Of a stretch of DNA of 64,000 nt, positions 15,747-24,750 are shown piece after piece. The first letter of the stretch is position 1. Every line of letters begins with the position of its first letter. Source of the stretch: Actinoplanes sp. NBRC 103695 (lineage in GTDB: Bacteria; Actinomycetota; Actinomycetes; Mycobacteriales; Micromonosporaceae); contig NZ_BSTL01000001.1 of assembly GCF_030269485.1 (NCBI RefSeq), forward strand, positions 58,794 through 122,793, in the 5' to 3' direction. The position numbers and the translations under genes were made by a program. The notes beneath the pieces are model-generated. The model was not told the DNA's origin and ran no database searches. It saw only the letters and a program-made list of their open reading frames with translations.

Positions 15747-18002
15747 ATGAGGGCGGATCTGCTGGCGCTCACCGACGCCACCCTGGCCGAGCTCACCAAC
15801 CGCGGGCTGGTCAAGCGGGCCGGGCGCGAGCTCGAACGCGCCCGGCCGGAGCTGGCCGAGGACGACGACGGCACGGTGCGGGCGTCCTTCCCGGACGGGG
15901 TTGCCACGATGCTGCCGGTCGGCGGGCTGGACAAGGGCTCGTGCGGGTGCGGTGCCCCGGGCGTTTGCCGGCACATTGTCGGGCTGGTGCTGGCCTACCA
16001 GCACGCCAGGACCGCGCGGGCCGAGGAAGGGACCGCACGAGCTGAGCAAGGGACCGCGCGAGCTGAGCAAGGGACCGCGCGAGCTGAGGAAGGGACCGCG
16101 CAAGCTGAGGAAGGCACCGGGCGAGCTGAGGAAGGGACCGGGCAAGCTGAGGAAGGGACCGGGCGAGCTGAGGAAGGGACCGGGCAAGCTGAGGAAGGGA
16201 CCGGGCGAGCTGAGGAAGGGACCGGGCAAGCTGAGGAAGTCACCGGGCGAACCGCGGAAGACGGTGCGTCCCAGAACGAGCCGGCGCGTGGCGATGCCGC
16301 CGGTCGACCGGCGGCAGCCAGGCCCGCGCGAACACCGGGACCGGACGCGACGGGTCGTGGCGGCAGCGGGTGGTCGCCGGGGCAGTTCACCGACGAGGAA
16401 CTGGTGGCTCGGATCGGCGAACGGATGGTCGCGGCCGCCAGGCGTCTCGCGGGGACCGGATATGTCGCCCGGGTGCGCCGGGGACGGCCCGCGGATCCGG
16501 TGCCCAGCGTGGAGTTGCCCACGGCGACCGTGCGGTTCCTCGTACCCTGGGATCTGGGTTTTGCCCGGTCCGACGCGGTCGCCGGGGTGCGCGACGATGT
16601 GATCGCGCTGGCCGTGTGGGCGTTCCGGGTGGCCGACGAGCAGGCGCCGGGGCAGGCGGACGTCCGGGTTCAGGTGGGTGGTGGCGCGGCGCCCGCCGGC
16701 GGGCCCGGGCTGGAGGCGGCGGTTGCGCTGGCCGCGGTGGTGCTGCGGGAGGGCGCGGTCCATCTGGGTGCGGGGCAGGCAGGCGAGATCGCTTCGGTAC
16801 GCCGTGAGCTCGACGCCGCGCGGATGCGGTGGCCGCTGCTCGCCGTGGACGACCTGGCCGGTCAGCTCGAGGCCTACCGGCAGCGCGGCGCACGCTACCG
16901 GCCGGAGTTCCTCGCCGATCACGTCGCGGAACTGTTCGCGCGGCACCGGGCGGTGACCGGCGGCGGCTCGGAGCTGCGATCCCAGGTGCTGGGGACGGAG
17001 GAGGCGGCCGAGACCCCGTTGCGGCGGGCGAGGCTGGACGGGCTCGGGGCGCGGGTCTCGGCGGTCGGCGACGAGCGGGTGGTGGACCTGTTCCTGGCGC
17101 ATGCGGACAGTGCGGCCGTGCTGGTGTTGCGGCGGGCGTACCAGACGGAGGAAGCCGGACCACAGCTGGCCGCGCGGCGCATCGCGGGCGTGACCGTCGG
17201 GATGCTCGCGTCCGGGACGGTCGTGACCGAGTCGGCGGCGCGCAGCGCGAGCCGGGCGGTGCGGCTCGGCGCGCGGCGACTCAGCCGGACCGAGGCGATG
17301 GCGTCGCGCGGAGCCTGGCAGCATCTGCCGCCGTCACTGATCGCGGACGACCTGACCGCCCTGGCCGCGGAGCTGGACGCGCTGCCACCCCGGCCGATCC
17401 GCGCGCGCGTGCAGGCCGAGCTGGTGCGGGTGATCCCGGTGACGGCGGTGCGGTCGGTGAGCTACGCGCCGGGCGATCAGCGGCTGGACGCGGTGATCGA
17501 GGACGCGGCCGGCGTCCCGGCGACGATCTCGGCGACGCATGCGGCGTGCGTGCCGGGCCGGTTGGACAGCATGGCCGCGGCGCTGGACGGCGACGTCCGG
17601 TTCGTCTCGGGGACGGTTCGCCGCGCCGGCGGGGGTGTCCTGATCGATCCGCTCGGCTTCGCGATGCCGGACGGCGTGGTGGTGCCCGACCTGGCGCCGG
17701 CCGCCCGGGCCGCCGACCCGGCCGCCCGCCCCGCCTCGCAGGACGATCCGCTCGGAAGCGCACTGGACGAGGCGGTCACGCTGCTCGCCGAGGTGGCGCA
17801 CCGGGGCCTGCGGCATGCGCCGGCCACGGTGGGCGACCGTCTCCGATCGGTGGGCGGCCGTCTGACCACGCTGGGAATGCGCCGCGCGGGCGCGGGGGTG
17901 GAGTCGTTTGCGGCGCTGCTGGGCCCGGATCCGGGCGACCCGGCCGTGTCCGCCTGGGTGGACGCCTACCTGCGCGTCTGCCTGGCCGCCGAGCTCCGAT
18001 GA
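15747..18002 (+). CDS. SWIM zinc-finger protein with 7-residue repeat tract (YehQ-like)
   Basis: A 751-aa protein. A SWIM zinc finger (CxCx5CxH) lies at residues 66-76: Cys66 and Cys68 in SCGCG, Cys74 and His76 in VCRHIVG. SWIM fingers bind DNA or protein. Residues 88-171 are a low-complexity linker of twelve 7-residue units alternating GTGRAEE and GTGQAEE. The remaining 580 residues have no motif I recognise beyond similarity in layout to YehQ-type proteins. The start ATG is supplied by the end of the preceding 47-bp repeat, so translation probably depends on reinitiation. It is the last gene of the operon. Confidence 0.8.
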   Translation: MRADLLALTDATLAELTNRGLVKRAGRELERARPELAEDDDGTVRASFPDGVATMLPVGGLDKGSCGCGAPGVCRHIVGLVLAYQHARTARAEEGTARAEQGTARAEQGTARAEEGTAQAEEGTGRAEEGTGQAEEGTGRAEEGTGQAEEGTGRAEEGTGQAEEVTGRTAEDGASQNEPARGDAAGRPAAARPARTPGPDATGRGGSGWSPGQFTDEELVARIGERMVAAARRLAGTGYVARVRRGRPADPVPSVELPTATVRFLVPWDLGFARSDAVAGVRDDVIALAVWAFRVADEQAPGQADVRVQVGGGAAPAGGPGLEAAVALAAVVLREGAVHLGAGQAGEIASVRRELDAARMRWPLLAVDDLAGQLEAYRQRGARYRPEFLADHVAELFARHRAVTGGGSELRSQVLGTEEAAETPLRRARLDGLGARVSAVGDERVVDLFLAHADSAAVLVLRRAYQTEEAGPQLAARRIAGVTVGMLASGTVVTESAARSASRAVRLGARRLSRTEAMASRGAWQHLPPSLIADDLTALAAELDALPPRPIRARVQAELVRVIPVTAVRSVSYAPGDQRLDAVIEDAAGVPATISATHAACVPGRLDSMAAALDGDVRFVSGTVRRAGGGVLIDPLGFAMPDGVVVPDLAPAARAADPAARPASQDDPLGSALDEAVTLLAEVAHRGLRHAPATVGDRLRSVGGRLTTLGMRRAGAGVESFAALLGPDPGDPAVSAWVDAYLRVCLAAELR
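16008..16259 (+). repeat. 21-bp in-frame minisatellite, twelve units, in the SWIM gene
   Basis: Units of the type GGGACCGGGCGAGCTGAGGA-A run without interruption from 16008 to 16259. The central part is a higher-order 42-bp alternation (CGA versus CAA, giving Arg then Gln), repeated three times nearly perfectly from 16155. The period is a multiple of 3, so copy-number change would keep the reading frame and alter only linker length. Confidence 0.92.
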
Positions 18003-18378
18003 CAGCGAGCGGGGGCATGCTTGCGCTGGGTTGCCGGGCGGCGCCGGAGGCTTGCTCGTTGTCGCCGCTTGGGCTGAGCGTGGGGTTTCGCTGGGGTTGC
18101 CAGGCGGCGGGGTGACCGCTCGCCCTCGCTGCCGCCGCTTGCGCTTGGCTCAGGGGTAGCTCCTGGCGGTAATTGGGCGTCGGATGGCGGTCTGGGCTAC
18201 CACTTTCCTTCGGCGTGGTAGCTGGTGGCGGTATTTCGGCATCAATGCCGCCGCCCCTTACCACTCTTGCCTGGTCCTACCACTCGCGTTGGGGCTTGCC
18301 AGCGCGAAGACGGCCGGGGTGGCGGCCCCACCGACGTTGCCGTCGATGGGGCCGTGGGACGGGTCGTGGGGCGGGTCG
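18003..18378. other. Convergent intergenic region with several hairpins
   Basis: This is 376 bp between the SWIM gene and the convergent PI-PLC/chitinase gene. No coding sequence is supported. It holds a perfect 8-bp-stem hairpin, GCTACCAC (18196-18203) with GTGGTAGC (18215-18222), and a tight CGGCAT-CA-ATGCCG hairpin at 18237-18250. Scattered repeats of TACCAC and GCTTGCGCT are also present. The hairpins probably terminate transcription from both sides. Confidence 0.5.
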
Positions 18379-21300
18379 TCAGCTGGCCGGGCCGATGAGC
18401 TTCCAGGGCTCGTGGTCGGCGTCGGCGCCCGTGCCGGGGATGTTGTTCTGGGTCCACCACTTGGCGTGCCAGACCTTGCCGTTGTACTTGACCGTGGTCT
18501 GCTCGACGGTCTGGGTCGACGGGTCGTAGACCTTTGCCGCGTCCCAGTTCGGGGCGTTGCAGCCGCCGGTGGGCGGGGTTGCTCTGCCCAGGCCCTTCAG
18601 GTTGTCGGTTGCGGGGGCGTAGGCCGTGCCGCCGAGCGACAGGCTGGTGTTCACCGGGCCGGTCACCGGGAGGAAGTAGATGATCGGCAGGTCCAGGGTG
18701 CGGCCCGCGGGGATGATCTGGCAGTAGTCGAGCGTGGTGCTCACCCGGTGGAAGGTGGAGCCGGGGGTGAGGCGCCACTGGCCGTCGGTCTGCCAGTTGA
18801 CGTCCTTGACCAGCGGGGACGTCGAGGCGGGCAGGTCGAACGACAGCACCGAATCCTTGCCGCCGCCCAGCGTGCGGCCGGTGTTGTTGGTGATCCGGAG
18901 CGTGGGGGTGAGGGGCCACAGGTTGGCTGTCTGGGTCGGGTAGTCGACCAGGTCCACGCTGATGTTCGCGGTGACCGCCGGTGCGGTTCCGGTGCTGCCG
19001 GCTCGCAGGTCCGTCGAGTACGCGCCGGCGTTGCCCAGCTTCTCGTTGATGCGGGTGGTCAGCGTGTAACCCATGCCGCACGGGTGCTGGGCGTCCACCG
19101 TGGCGGGGCAGGCGTAGTCGCCGCCGAGCTCCCACATCATCACGCCACCCGCGCCGGACGAGCGGACGAAGTCGGTGATCGCGTCGACGCCCTGTTCGTC
19201 CTCGGTGGACAGGAAGACCCTCTTGGTGTTGTTCCACAGCCAGGACGTCTTCGTCGCGTTGTCCCAGAAACGGGTGTACGTGCCGGACAGGCGGTCGGCG
19301 GGATCGCTGTCCGGTGTCAGGCCGACCGCGGGGGCGTACCTCGGAAGGATGTTGCTCTCGAGGTTCTTCGCATGCCACAGCGGGTTCGTGCCGGAGCCGA
19401 GCTCGCCGCCGTTCGAGGTGTCGTCGTGCCAGATGTTGTCGATGCCGACCGCGCCGTCGCCGCACGGGCGGCGGATGCCGGTGCCGGGCTCGCATCCGGT
19501 CCTCGACGAACTGCCCCACATGCCGTTCGTACCGCCGGTGACGTTCTTCCAGCCGCGCGTGTAGTACGGGATGCCGATGTTGACCCGGCCCGCCTGCAAC
19601 GCGCCGCGCATGTATTTGAGGGCCCAGGTCGTGTTGAAGTAGCCGATGCCGCCGTACTCGGGGGTCGAGTACTGGTCGGCGAGCTCCGGGTCACGGCCGT
19701 CGTCGGCCAGGGCGGCGTTCGGGCCCACCACGTCGTTCCAGGTGCCGTGGTAGTCGTACGCCATCAGGTTGGTGAAGTCCTGGTAGTCCAGCGCCGTCTG
19801 GTTGGCCATGCCGCGCACCAGGTAGCCGGACGCCGACGAGGCCGAGGTGAGCTGGTAGTACTTGTTGTCGGCCGCCGACGCCCGGTTGAGGGAGTCCCGC
19901 AGCGTCTTCATCAGCGCGGTGTAACCGGCGGGCAGGCCACGGCGGCGCGGGTTGGCGGTGCCCCAGTCGGCCGGGTTGCCGGTGTCGTCCAGCACGGTCG
20001 GATATTCGAAGTCGATGTCGACACCGTCGAAGCCGTACGTGCGCAGGAAGGTCACCGCCGACCCGGCGAACGTGTCGATCCCGCCCTGGTTGACGCTGCC
20101 GTCGGTGTTGGTGGTCATCGCGTAGAAGCCGCCCGACCCGGCCCAGCCACCCACCGAGATGAGCGTTTTGACACGCGGATGAAGGCGTTTGTACTTGGTC
20201 AGAAGATTGAAATGCCCGCGGTACGGCAGGGACGTGTCCATCTCCGCGCCGGTCTGACCGGGCCATTCCGTCCGGGTGGCCGAACCGTCGACGGTGATCT
20301 GGTTGTCCACCACGCCCGCGAACGCGTAGTTGAGGTGCGTGACTTTCGACCACGGAATGTTCTTCACCAGGTAGTGCGGGGTGCCGTCGGCGCCCGTACG
20401 CCCGCCGTTGAAGTAGGCCACGACCCGGCGCGGACGACCCTGGCCGAGCCACTCCCGGCCGTCGCTCTGATAGATCTTGCAGTACGGCACGGACACGCCG
20501 GCCGTGGTCGCGAGGCCGTCGGGCCGGCAGTCGCCGGAAGCGCCGGGACGGGTGCCGCCGTCGTCACCGCCGGCGTGTTGTTCCATCGGGTCGCCGACGC
20601 CGCCGTTGTCGTCCACCGGGTCCGGCCCGGTCGTGTTGCGCTCCACGATGTCGTCGATCAGCCCGCCGCCGGGGAAGTCCATCATCACCACGCCGGTGCG
20701 GGTCATCGACGGCTCGCCGCCGAAGTTGTCGTCCCGGTCCGGGTAGAACTCGGGGCAGCGGCCGTCGGTGTCGTGCAGGCACTGGATGAGGAACTCGTTG
20801 ACGCCGTTGGCGGTGGGGGAGCCGCCGGCCACCGTGAACGGATGCGCGCCGGAACCCGAGCCGCTGGTGTAGTTGATGTACATCGCGTCCGGCTCGTAGA
20901 CGTGTTCCCGCTCGCCCGGCCGGTGCAGATCCCACACGCCGTTGGTCTTCCGCAGGTGGGTGCGGACCTTCTCCCACTTGTCGTCGATGTCGTCGATCTG
21001 ATCGACCTGGTAGTCGTCCTGCACGTACTCGCCGTTGGATCCGCCGCCGGGGTAGGGCTGCCTCAGCCCGTACCCGGAGTAGATCCCGCCCTGCACACCG
21101 CGGAAACCCAGCAGGACGATCTTGCCGCGCGTCTCACCCAGCGTGGGGATGTCGGCCTGGCTGGTGCCGGTGACCGACGGCGTCCAGAAGAGGCTGCTCC
21201 AGTCGGTGGCCGGGCGGGACTCGTCGCCCTCGCCCGTGTAGGCCTTGCCCTCCAGGTACGACCGCAGCGTCTTGAGGCGCCACTCGTCGTTGCCGTAGCC

Positions 21301-21840
21301 GCCGGCGTCGTCGCAGGAGCCGGTCTCGCCGGTGCACTCGGCCTTGAGGTGCAGCAGGATCGTCTCGCGCGGGTGCGCGGCGAGGAAGTCCCGGGTCTTG
21401 GTCAGCACGTCGGCGAAGTTGGCCCACTGGTAGTAGGTGCCGTGGTGGACGGTGAAACTGACCCCGGCATCACCGGAGTCGACGCGTACGCGGATGTCGA
21501 GCGCCCGGATGCCTGCGGTGAACTGGGTGGTCAGCGTCCCCGCGCTGTAGCCGTGGTTCTCCTGTGTCTTGGTGAGGCTCGTGGTCAGCGGGTCGCACGT
21601 GTCGCCGCTGTCACCGGAGTACCCGCACAGCGCCAGGCTGTCGTGCGTGCCCGGCACCGACAGCCGGGCCAGGCTGGTGTCGCCGGGCACCCGGCTCATC
21701 CAGTCGACGTTGGCGGCGGCGGCGGACTCGATGCTGTTGTAGTACTCGTTGGCCTGGGCCGCGCCGCCGCTGACCACGAGCGTGGCCGCGGTGGTCGCGA
21801 GGCTCAGTGCGGCGGCCAGGAACAGCCGTGGTCTCGGCAA
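18379..21840 (-). CDS. Secreted PI-PLC X domain / GH18 chitinase / CBM5-12 fusion
   Basis: A multidomain secreted protein of about 1,153 aa. A signal peptide (PRPRLFLAAALSLATTAATL, cleavage near GGAAQA) precedes a phosphatidylinositol-specific phospholipase C X-like domain. That domain has the catalytic-type histidines in SVPGTHDSLAL and VHHGTYYQW, plus IRALDIRVRV. A Gly/Asp linker leads to a GH18 domain (VVAYFNGGRTG, LISVGGWAGSGGF, DGVDIDFEYP with catalytic Glu at about 612). The C-terminus is a small aromatic chitin-binding module (WDAAKVYDPSTQTV...VWHAKWWTQNNIPG). The TTG at 21840 is preferred because AGGGGGA lies just upstream; an ATG at 21873 would add 11 residues. The chitinase assignment is secure; the lipase half could act on GPI-like or inositol phospholipids. 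Confidence 0.85.
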   Translation of the reverse strand: MPRPRLFLAAALSLATTAATLVVSGGAAQANEYYNSIESAAAANVDWMSRVPGDTSLARLSVPGTHDSLALCGYSGDSGDTCDPLTTSLTKTQENHGYSAGTLTTQFTAGIRALDIRVRVDSGDAGVSFTVHHGTYYQWANFADVLTKTRDFLAAHPRETILLHLKAECTGETGSCDDAGGYGNDEWRLKTLRSYLEGKAYTGEGDESRPATDWSSLFWTPSVTGTSQADIPTLGETRGKIVLLGFRGVQGGIYSGYGLRQPYPGGGSNGEYVQDDYQVDQIDDIDDKWEKVRTHLRKTNGVWDLHRPGEREHVYEPDAMYINYTSGSGSGAHPFTVAGGSPTANGVNEFLIQCLHDTDGRCPEFYPDRDDNFGGEPSMTRTGVVMMDFPGGGLIDDIVERNTTGPDPVDDNGGVGDPMEQHAGGDDGGTRPGASGDCRPDGLATTAGVSVPYCKIYQSDGREWLGQGRPRRVVAYFNGGRTGADGTPHYLVKNIPWSKVTHLNYAFAGVVDNQITVDGSATRTEWPGQTGAEMDTSLPYRGHFNLLTKYKRLHPRVKTLISVGGWAGSGGFYAMTTNTDGSVNQGGIDTFAGSAVTFLRTYGFDGVDIDFEYPTVLDDTGNPADWGTANPRRRGLPAGYTALMKTLRDSLNRASAADNKYYQLTSASSASGYLVRGMANQTALDYQDFTNLMAYDYHGTWNDVVGPNAALADDGRDPELADQYSTPEYGGIGYFNTTWALKYMRGALQAGRVNIGIPYYTRGWKNVTGGTNGMWGSSSRTGCEPGTGIRRPCGDGAVGIDNIWHDDTSNGGELGSGTNPLWHAKNLESNILPRYAPAVGLTPDSDPADRLSGTYTRFWDNATKTSWLWNNTKRVFLSTEDEQGVDAITDFVRSSGAGGVMMWELGGDYACPATVDAQHPCGMGYTLTTRINEKLGNAGAYSTDLRAGSTGTAPAVTANISVDLVDYPTQTANLWPLTPTLRITNNTGRTLGGGKDSVLSFDLPASTSPLVKDVNWQTDGQWRLTPGSTFHRVSTTLDYCQIIPAGRTLDLPIIYFLPVTGPVNTSLSLGGTAYAPATDNLKGLGRATPPTGGCNAPNWDAAKVYDPSTQTVEQTTVKYNGKVWHAKWWTQNNIPGTGADADHEPWKLIGPAS

Positions 21841-21995
21841 GGGATCCCCCTGTGCTCGGCGAGCGCCAGACATGGACGATCATCGATACTACGCGGTTGC
21901 CGGGAATTCAGGTGAAAGTGGCGCGAATAAACCGGACACGCCGGACCGTGACCGAATGGCACGTCATTTGTCCGTTTTGGATTAGCTTGACGATC

Positions 21996-23816
21996 ATGAC
22001 GGAGCTGGTCACCTCGCGGGTGTCCGTTCTCGAGGTGCTGGGACGTGCCCGCGACCACCTGGTCGCGCGGCAGGACCCGGCCGGCTGGTGGCGCGGCCTG
22101 CTCGAGACCAACGTGACGATGGACGCCGAGGACCTGCTGCTCCGCGAGATGCTCGGGATCCGTACGCCGGAGGAGACCGCCGCCACCGCCGCCTGGATCC
22201 GCTCCCGGCAGCGCCCCGACGGCACCTGGGCGACCTTCCACGACGGCCCGCCGGACCTGTCCGCCGGCGTCGAGGCGTACGTGGCGCTGCGCCTCGCCGG
22301 CGATCAGCCGGACGCGCCCCACCTGGCGCGCGCCGCCTCCTGGATCAGCGCCAACGGCGGCCCGCAACGCACCCGGGTCCTCACCCGCGTCTGGCTGGCC
22401 ATGGTGGGCCTGTGGAGCTGGGACACGCTGCCGTCGCTGCCGCCCGAGCTGATCCTGCTGCCGCGGTGGGCGCCGTTCAGCATCTACGACTGGGCATGCT
22501 GGGCGCGGCAGACCATCGTGCCGCTGGCCGTGGTCCGCGCGCACCGCCCGGCGCACCCGCTGCCGTTCGACCTTGCCGAGCTCGGCGCTCCGCCCGTCCC
22601 GGCGTCGAAGGCCCCGCGCAACGGTCCGCTCCGGCGGCTCGCCCTGCGCCGCTGCCTCACCTGGATCGTCGACCGGCAGGAGGCGGACGGCTCCTGGGGC
22701 GGCATGCGGCCGCCGTGGGTCTACTCGATCCTGGCGCTCCGGCTCGCCGGGCACCCCGCCGCCGACCGCGGCCTGGCCGGCCTCGAACGGTTCACCGTGC
22801 GAGGCGACGAGGGGCGGTGGGTGGAGGCCTGCCAGTCGCCGGTCCGGGACACCGTCCTCTCGGTCGTCGCGCTCACCGACGCCGGGCTGGCCGGCGACCA
22901 CCCGGCGGTCGGGGCGGCCGCCGACTGGATCCTGGCGGAGGAGGTCCGGCGAACGGGGGACTGGGCCGTGCGACGTCCGTACGGCCGGGCCGGCGGCTGG
23001 TCGTTCGAGTTCGACAACGACGTCTACCCGGACACCGACGACACCGCCGAGGCCGTGCTGGCGCTGCTGCGGGCACGCACCACCGGCAACGCGCGCCGGG
23101 TGGACGCCGCGGTCCGCCGCGGATGCGAGTGGCTGATCGCCATGCAGTCGGCGGACGGCGGCTGGGGCGCCTTCGACGCGGACAACACCAGCAGGTGGCC
23201 GGGGCGGCTGACGTCCGGCCTCGGCGTGACGACCGACCCGCCCTCGGCCGACGTCACCGCGCACGTGATCGAGGCGCTCAGCCAGGGCGGCGCGGGCGGG
23301 ACCTCGGCGGTCCGGCGCGGCGCCGACTGGTTGCTGCGCAACCAGGAGGAGGACGGTTCCTGGTTCGGCCGGTGGGGCGTCAATCATGTGTACGGTACGG
23401 GCGCCGCCCTGCCCGCCCTGGCCGCCGCCCGCACGGGTGTGGACGGTGCCCGCGCCGACCGGATCGACGAGGCGATCGCCCGCGGCGTCGCCTGGCTGAC
23501 CGCCTGCCAGCAACCGGACGGTGGCTGGGGCGAGGACCCGCGCTCCTACCGCGACCGGTCGTACATCGGCCGTGGCCCGGCGACCCCGTCGCAGACCGCG
23601 TGGGGCCTGATCGGGCTGCTGGCCGGTGACGCGGGCGCCGAGGCGATGGGCCGGGCCGCCGACTGGCTGACCGGGCACCAGCGGCCCGACGGCGGCTGGG
23701 ACGAGCCGCACTACACGGGCACCGGTTCCCCCGGCGACCTCTACATCAACCACCACCTGTACCGGATCGTCTTCCCGCTCAGCGCGCTCGGCCGGTACGC
23801 GAGCCGGCATGGCTGA
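21996..23816 (+). CDS. shc: Squalene-hopene cyclase
   Basis: A 606-aa class II triterpene cyclase that converts squalene to hopene/hopanol for membrane hopanoids. The catalytic DXDD motif is present (DTDDTA, Asp346-Asp349). Six QW-type repeats are readable: QRPDGTW, QEADGSWGG, QSADGGWGAF, QEEDGSWFGRW, QQPDGGWGED and QRPDGGWDE. WSFEFDNDVYPDTDD is the normal active-site strand. Length is slightly below the usual 630-650 aa. The start ATG at 21996 (MTELVTSRVSVLEVL) is preceded by an A/T-richer region. The stop overlaps the next gene by 8 bp, so the two are an operon. Confidence 0.95.
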   Translation: MTELVTSRVSVLEVLGRARDHLVARQDPAGWWRGLLETNVTMDAEDLLLREMLGIRTPEETAATAAWIRSRQRPDGTWATFHDGPPDLSAGVEAYVALRLAGDQPDAPHLARAASWISANGGPQRTRVLTRVWLAMVGLWSWDTLPSLPPELILLPRWAPFSIYDWACWARQTIVPLAVVRAHRPAHPLPFDLAELGAPPVPASKAPRNGPLRRLALRRCLTWIVDRQEADGSWGGMRPPWVYSILALRLAGHPAADRGLAGLERFTVRGDEGRWVEACQSPVRDTVLSVVALTDAGLAGDHPAVGAAADWILAEEVRRTGDWAVRRPYGRAGGWSFEFDNDVYPDTDDTAEAVLALLRARTTGNARRVDAAVRRGCEWLIAMQSADGGWGAFDADNTSRWPGRLTSGLGVTTDPPSADVTAHVIEALSQGGAGGTSAVRRGADWLLRNQEEDGSWFGRWGVNHVYGTGAALPALAAARTGVDGARADRIDEAIARGVAWLTACQQPDGGWGEDPRSYRDRSYIGRGPATPSQTAWGLIGLLAGDAGAEAMGRAADWLTGHQRPDGGWDEPHYTGTGSPGDLYINHHLYRIVFPLSALGRYASRHG

Positions 23817-24750
23817 CCTCGCCGTCCTCTCGTGGCCCGGTGCGGTCCGCGCCCGGGTGGGCGAGGTGCTGGACGACTTCCTGGCCGGCCGCACGCTGCC
23901 CGGCACCGAGGAGTTCCGGCCGCTGCCCGCCGACGTGATCGCCGAGGTCGTCCGGGACGGCCGGCGGACCCGGTCGCTGTTCTGCGCGGCGGGCGCCCTG
24001 GCCGGCGGAGGGGATCCGCTCGCACCCCAGGTGGTCCAGGTGGCGGCGGGGCTGGAACTGTTCCACGCGTTCACCCTCATCCACTTCCGCGGCGGCCCGT
24101 CGATCGTGCCCCGTGTCGGCGCGGCGGGCGCCATCTTGTTCGGCGACCTCTGCCTGGTCTGGTCCCAGGAGCTGATCGAGTCGGCCGGCATCGGCCCCGC
24201 CGCCCGGCCGTTCCTGACGGCGATGCGCACCGAGGCCATCGCCGGCCAGTACCTCGCCATCGACCCGTCCGCGCCGTCGGCCGAGGAGGACCGGGCGTGG
24301 AAGGTCACCCGGCTGAGGACCGCGTCCCACACCGTGCAGCGGCCGCTGCAGATCGGTGCGGCGCTGGCCGGGGCGCCACGGTCGGCGCTGGCGTTCTGCT
24401 CGGCCTTCGGCGCCCTGATGGGCGAGGCCTGCCACCTCCGCGAGGAGCTGGGCGACCTTCTCGGTGATCGACCGCTGCCCGGGAGGCGCTCCATACTGAT
24501 GTCCCTGGCCTGGCGGCACGCCGGCCCGGCGCAGCGGCGCACGATTGCGGCCCTGCACGGCAACCCCGCCCTGGATGACGAGGGTGCCGCCGGCCTGCGC
24601 GCCGTGATCCGGGAGACCGGCGCCGACCGCATGGCCGCCGAGCTGATCGCCGACCGGACGGAACTCGCGCTCGCCGCCGTCCGTGAATCCGGTCTGTCGG
24701 CCGAGGCGCGTTCCGCGCTGACCGAGCTGGCTCACGCCGCCACGAGCTGA
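23809..24750 (+). CDS. Degenerate polyprenyl-synthetase-like protein linked to squalene-hopene cyclase
   Basis: A 313-aa protein with the all-helical trans-prenyltransferase fold signature but no active-site aspartates. Where active enzymes have HDDxxD after the HxF(S/T)L(I/L)H helix, this reads LFHAFTLIHFRGGPSIVP; the first Asp-rich motif is deleted. The second, normally (Q/L)xRDDxxxxxGD, reads LREELGDLLGD. It therefore cannot chelate magnesium in the usual way. It is probably not a synthase but a partner of the cyclase or of a true prenyl synthase encoded elsewhere. The ATG at 23809 overlaps the shc end; its 3' end overlaps the convergent exporter by 19 bp. Confidence 0.7.
   Translation: MADLAVLSWPGAVRARVGEVLDDFLAGRTLPGTEEFRPLPADVIAEVVRDGRRTRSLFCAAGALAGGGDPLAPQVVQVAAGLELFHAFTLIHFRGGPSIVPRVGAAGAILFGDLCLVWSQELIESAGIGPAARPFLTAMRTEAIAGQYLAIDPSAPSAEEDRAWKVTRLRTASHTVQRPLQIGAALAGAPRSALAFCSAFGALMGEACHLREELGDLLGDRPLPGRRSILMSLAWRHAGPAQRRTIAALHGNPALDDEGAAGLRAVIRETGADRMAAELIADRTELALAAVRESGLSAEARSALTELAHAATS

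Noticed and set aside
16008..16259. Regular repeats resembling a CRISPR array
   Set aside because: The units are head-to-tail without spacers, in frame with a zinc-finger gene and coding; it is a minisatellite.
12873..17324. A 1,483-codon open frame on the minus strand across the DUF5682, VWA and SWIM genes
   Set aside because: It runs antisense to three convincing genes, has Arg/Pro/His-rich composition with no domain motif, and reflects the GC bias at codon position 3 of the real genes.
18184..21915. A 1,243-codon plus-strand open frame opposite the PI-PLC/chitinase gene
   Set aside because: It is Val/Gly/Arg-rich without motifs and antisense to a protein with complete catalytic sites; a GC-bias shadow.
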